From contig CAVYTS010000042.1 of assembly GCA_963771305.1 (NCBI GenBank), forward strand, positions 183,275-247,274: a stretch of DNA of 64,000 bases, in the 5' to 3' direction. The DNA is from CAJCIT01 sp963771305 (GTDB lineage Bacteria > Acidobacteriota > Terriglobia > Bryobacterales > Bryobacteraceae). Under the pieces are notes generated by a model. That model worked only from the letters and a program-made list of their open reading frames with translations, was not told the DNA's origin and ran no database searches. This document shows, one piece after another, positions 62,640 through 64,000 of this stretch (the stretch's first letter is position 1; the number at the start of each line of letters is the position of its first letter). The position numbers and the translations under genes are program-made.

Positions 62640-63770
62640 TATGAACACCGGCCGCAGCATGAACATCAAGACAGTTTTTCACATTAACATTGGCGGAACT
62701 CGCTCAATTTTGCCGTTAGCCTCGCTTCGGCCCAGACCTCCACCGTGGTGCCACAACTACTCGACGGGCCCAACTATCGGACCATCATTTATATTCAGAA
62801 CTCAGCCCGACGACAGCGGAATCCTATCTGTTGAACATGATGAACGAGGACGGCACAGCGGCACTCTTTCACGTCGCCGAGCAAGCGGCGTGACTGGGTC
62901 GCTGAGCGGCACCCCTCAACCGCTGGCCGTCGCCATCTTCCGTCACGAATGGCGGCCCAGCGCTCCCCCCAGGGCCAGGTGGGCTGGGCAAAACTCGACC
63001 CTTTCAACACCGGCTTGGACGTTTCGGTCTGGGTTATCATCAAGAGCTCGGACCCGAGGACGCTGAACTGGACCACGCAGAGCCGAATCGCGAGCATCCC
63101 GATGGTCATCAGCAACTCAATACCTATCGAGATTCCGTTCGATCAGACTAATGGCATTGTCTGTGGCGTCGCCGATGTGAACCTGTTTCCGACGCCGGCG
63201 TATCTTAGTGTTGATGTCCTCGACGTAAATGGCTTGGTTATCGATTCGTTTTCTGGCTACCTCCTGCCTTTTAGCCACTACCAGCGCCTTTTAGCCGACA
63301 TTTCGGCGAAGACCATTGGAATCGCCGGAACCTTGCGCTTCCATCCTACGAATTCCGGGGACGCTCTAACGATGGCCATGATGGGCATCAAGGCAACCAA
63401 CTATACTGTGGGCTGGACTCAGACCTCGTTGGCCTATCTGCGCCGGCCTTGCCGCATCCTGAACATCAACGCGCTAGGGCGTGCTGAAATCGCCGTGTTT
63501 GCCGAACATTCACGCGCCGCCCTCACGAGAGCGACGCTAGTGCTCAGAATCCACTTCAAGTACTTTCAGCGCGACGGTATTACGACGTACACGTCCACTG
63601 ATCGTGTTCAGAAAGTGGCCCCCAGCTTTGTGATCAGTTTTCGTGAATGCCGGCGTGGGTTTCGGCCAAAAACAGCCGGTTTTCGCTATGCCGCAGCCGG
63701 TCGGGCTCGCGCGCGAGCGTGCAGATTCCGCGATTCCGATTTATGGATACCTGTCGCTATCAAGTCGTAA
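62640..63770 (+). pseudogene. Exported acidobacterial protein, decayed
   Basis: Short pieces in changing frames appear in order. AQTSTVVPQLLDGPNYRT followed by IIYIQN reads as the start of the mature protein after a signal peptide, then NMMNEDGTAALFHVAEQAA in another frame, and from 62949 a long frame with GWAKLDPFNTGLDVSVWV, SRIASIPMVISNSIPIEI and VLDVNGLVIDSFSGYLL. Beta-rich exported proteins of this sort are usual in Solibacter-like genomes. At least two frame changes occur before 62950, and the C-terminal Arg-rich end after about 63620 does not belong. Function is unknown. Confidence 0.55.
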
Positions 63771-63834
63771 ATCTAGGGGGTACCCCGTGTGTGTGAGCTG
63801 AGATGCAGCAAATTACCGCCGCATCCAACCACCC

Positions 63835-64000
63835 TCAGGAAAAGTTGCGGAGCCGGCGCCAATCCTGCTGGATCGGAGCCTCGAGCACGCAGAACGTGAC
63901 CGGTGCGCCTTGCTCCAAACCTTGCACGCCATACGGTACCGTCAGGTGCCCCACGAGAGTCGCGGATGAGCACATCCAAGCGACGTCCGAGGGCTGGTAG
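63835..64000 (-). CDS. C-terminal end of a partial gene at the window edge
   Basis: The minus strand reads LVGHLTVPYGVQGLEQGAP and APIQQDWRRLRNFS before a stop at 63835. This looks like the end of a beta-rich exported protein, but too little is visible to name it. Its beginning lies beyond the window. Confidence 0.35.
   Translation of the reverse strand, partial: YQPSDVAWMCSSATLVGHLTVPYGVQGLEQGAPVTFCVLEAPIQQDWRRLRNFS

Overview
The window looks like a chromosome segment of an Acidobacteriota species, probably near Solibacter/Bryobacteraceae. The grounds are protein families typical of that group: a VWFA-related acidobacterial protein, a PadR regulator paired with a very large MacB/FtsX-type permease, and an exported protein of an acidobacterial type. 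GC content is moderate to high. All calls rest on reading the translations; no database search was possible.

Layout. 1-2,640: broken VWFA-related gene cut by an IS remnant, a DUF2188 gene, a frameshifted TIR-like/deoxyribosyltransferase-like gene, and tRNA-Leu(CAA). 2,726-8,041 (minus strand): a GH97 glycosidase with an in-frame stop, then the late flagellar genes flgL (intact) and flgK, flgN-like, flgM (all frameshifted). 8,288-21,277: mostly intact core genes: a monooxygenase-like small protein, groEL-groES with an overlapping small gene, padR plus a permease, glgC, pepA, smpB, and a secretin with two pseudopilins. 21,356: tRNA-Gln(TTG), beyond which lies about 21 kb of accessory DNA up to about 42,400. 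It holds a phage helicase fragment, a three-gene DDE transposon, a recombinase-in-trio (RIT) element inserted in that transposon's transposase, small unknown genes, an IS21-type terminus, a complete IS with 18-bp perfect ends, a Sel1-repeat gene, two toxin-antitoxin pairs and a broken TIR-STAND gene. 42,580-50,325: a glycan-assembly cluster (two GT2, DUF2304, TMTC-like TPR membrane protein, GT4) with a B3 metallo-beta-lactamase and an IS110 copy between. 50,301-56,248 (minus strand): a six-gene aspartate/diaminopimelate operon (M20 deacylase, asd, lysC, dapB, dapA, dapD). 57,323-61,095: a frameshifted YihY, then uvrB and a DUF2520 gene. 61,100-64,000: a complete IS5-family element with CTAG target duplication, a decayed exported-protein gene and a partial gene at the edge.

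The best-supported new observation is the 3,874-bp RIT element. It is flanked by a directly repeated hexamer (ATCGGC). Removing one hexamer plus the element restores the host transposase reading frame and an exact D-35-E spacing.

A second theme is the number of single-base indels and in-frame stops: VWFA, TIR-like, GH97, flgK (four), flgN, flgM, AAA_25 (two), ritA, ritC, vapC, TIR-STAND, IS110, asd (two), yihY (two). Many long core genes show none. Several indels sit in homopolymers, so real decay and sequencing error must both be considered.
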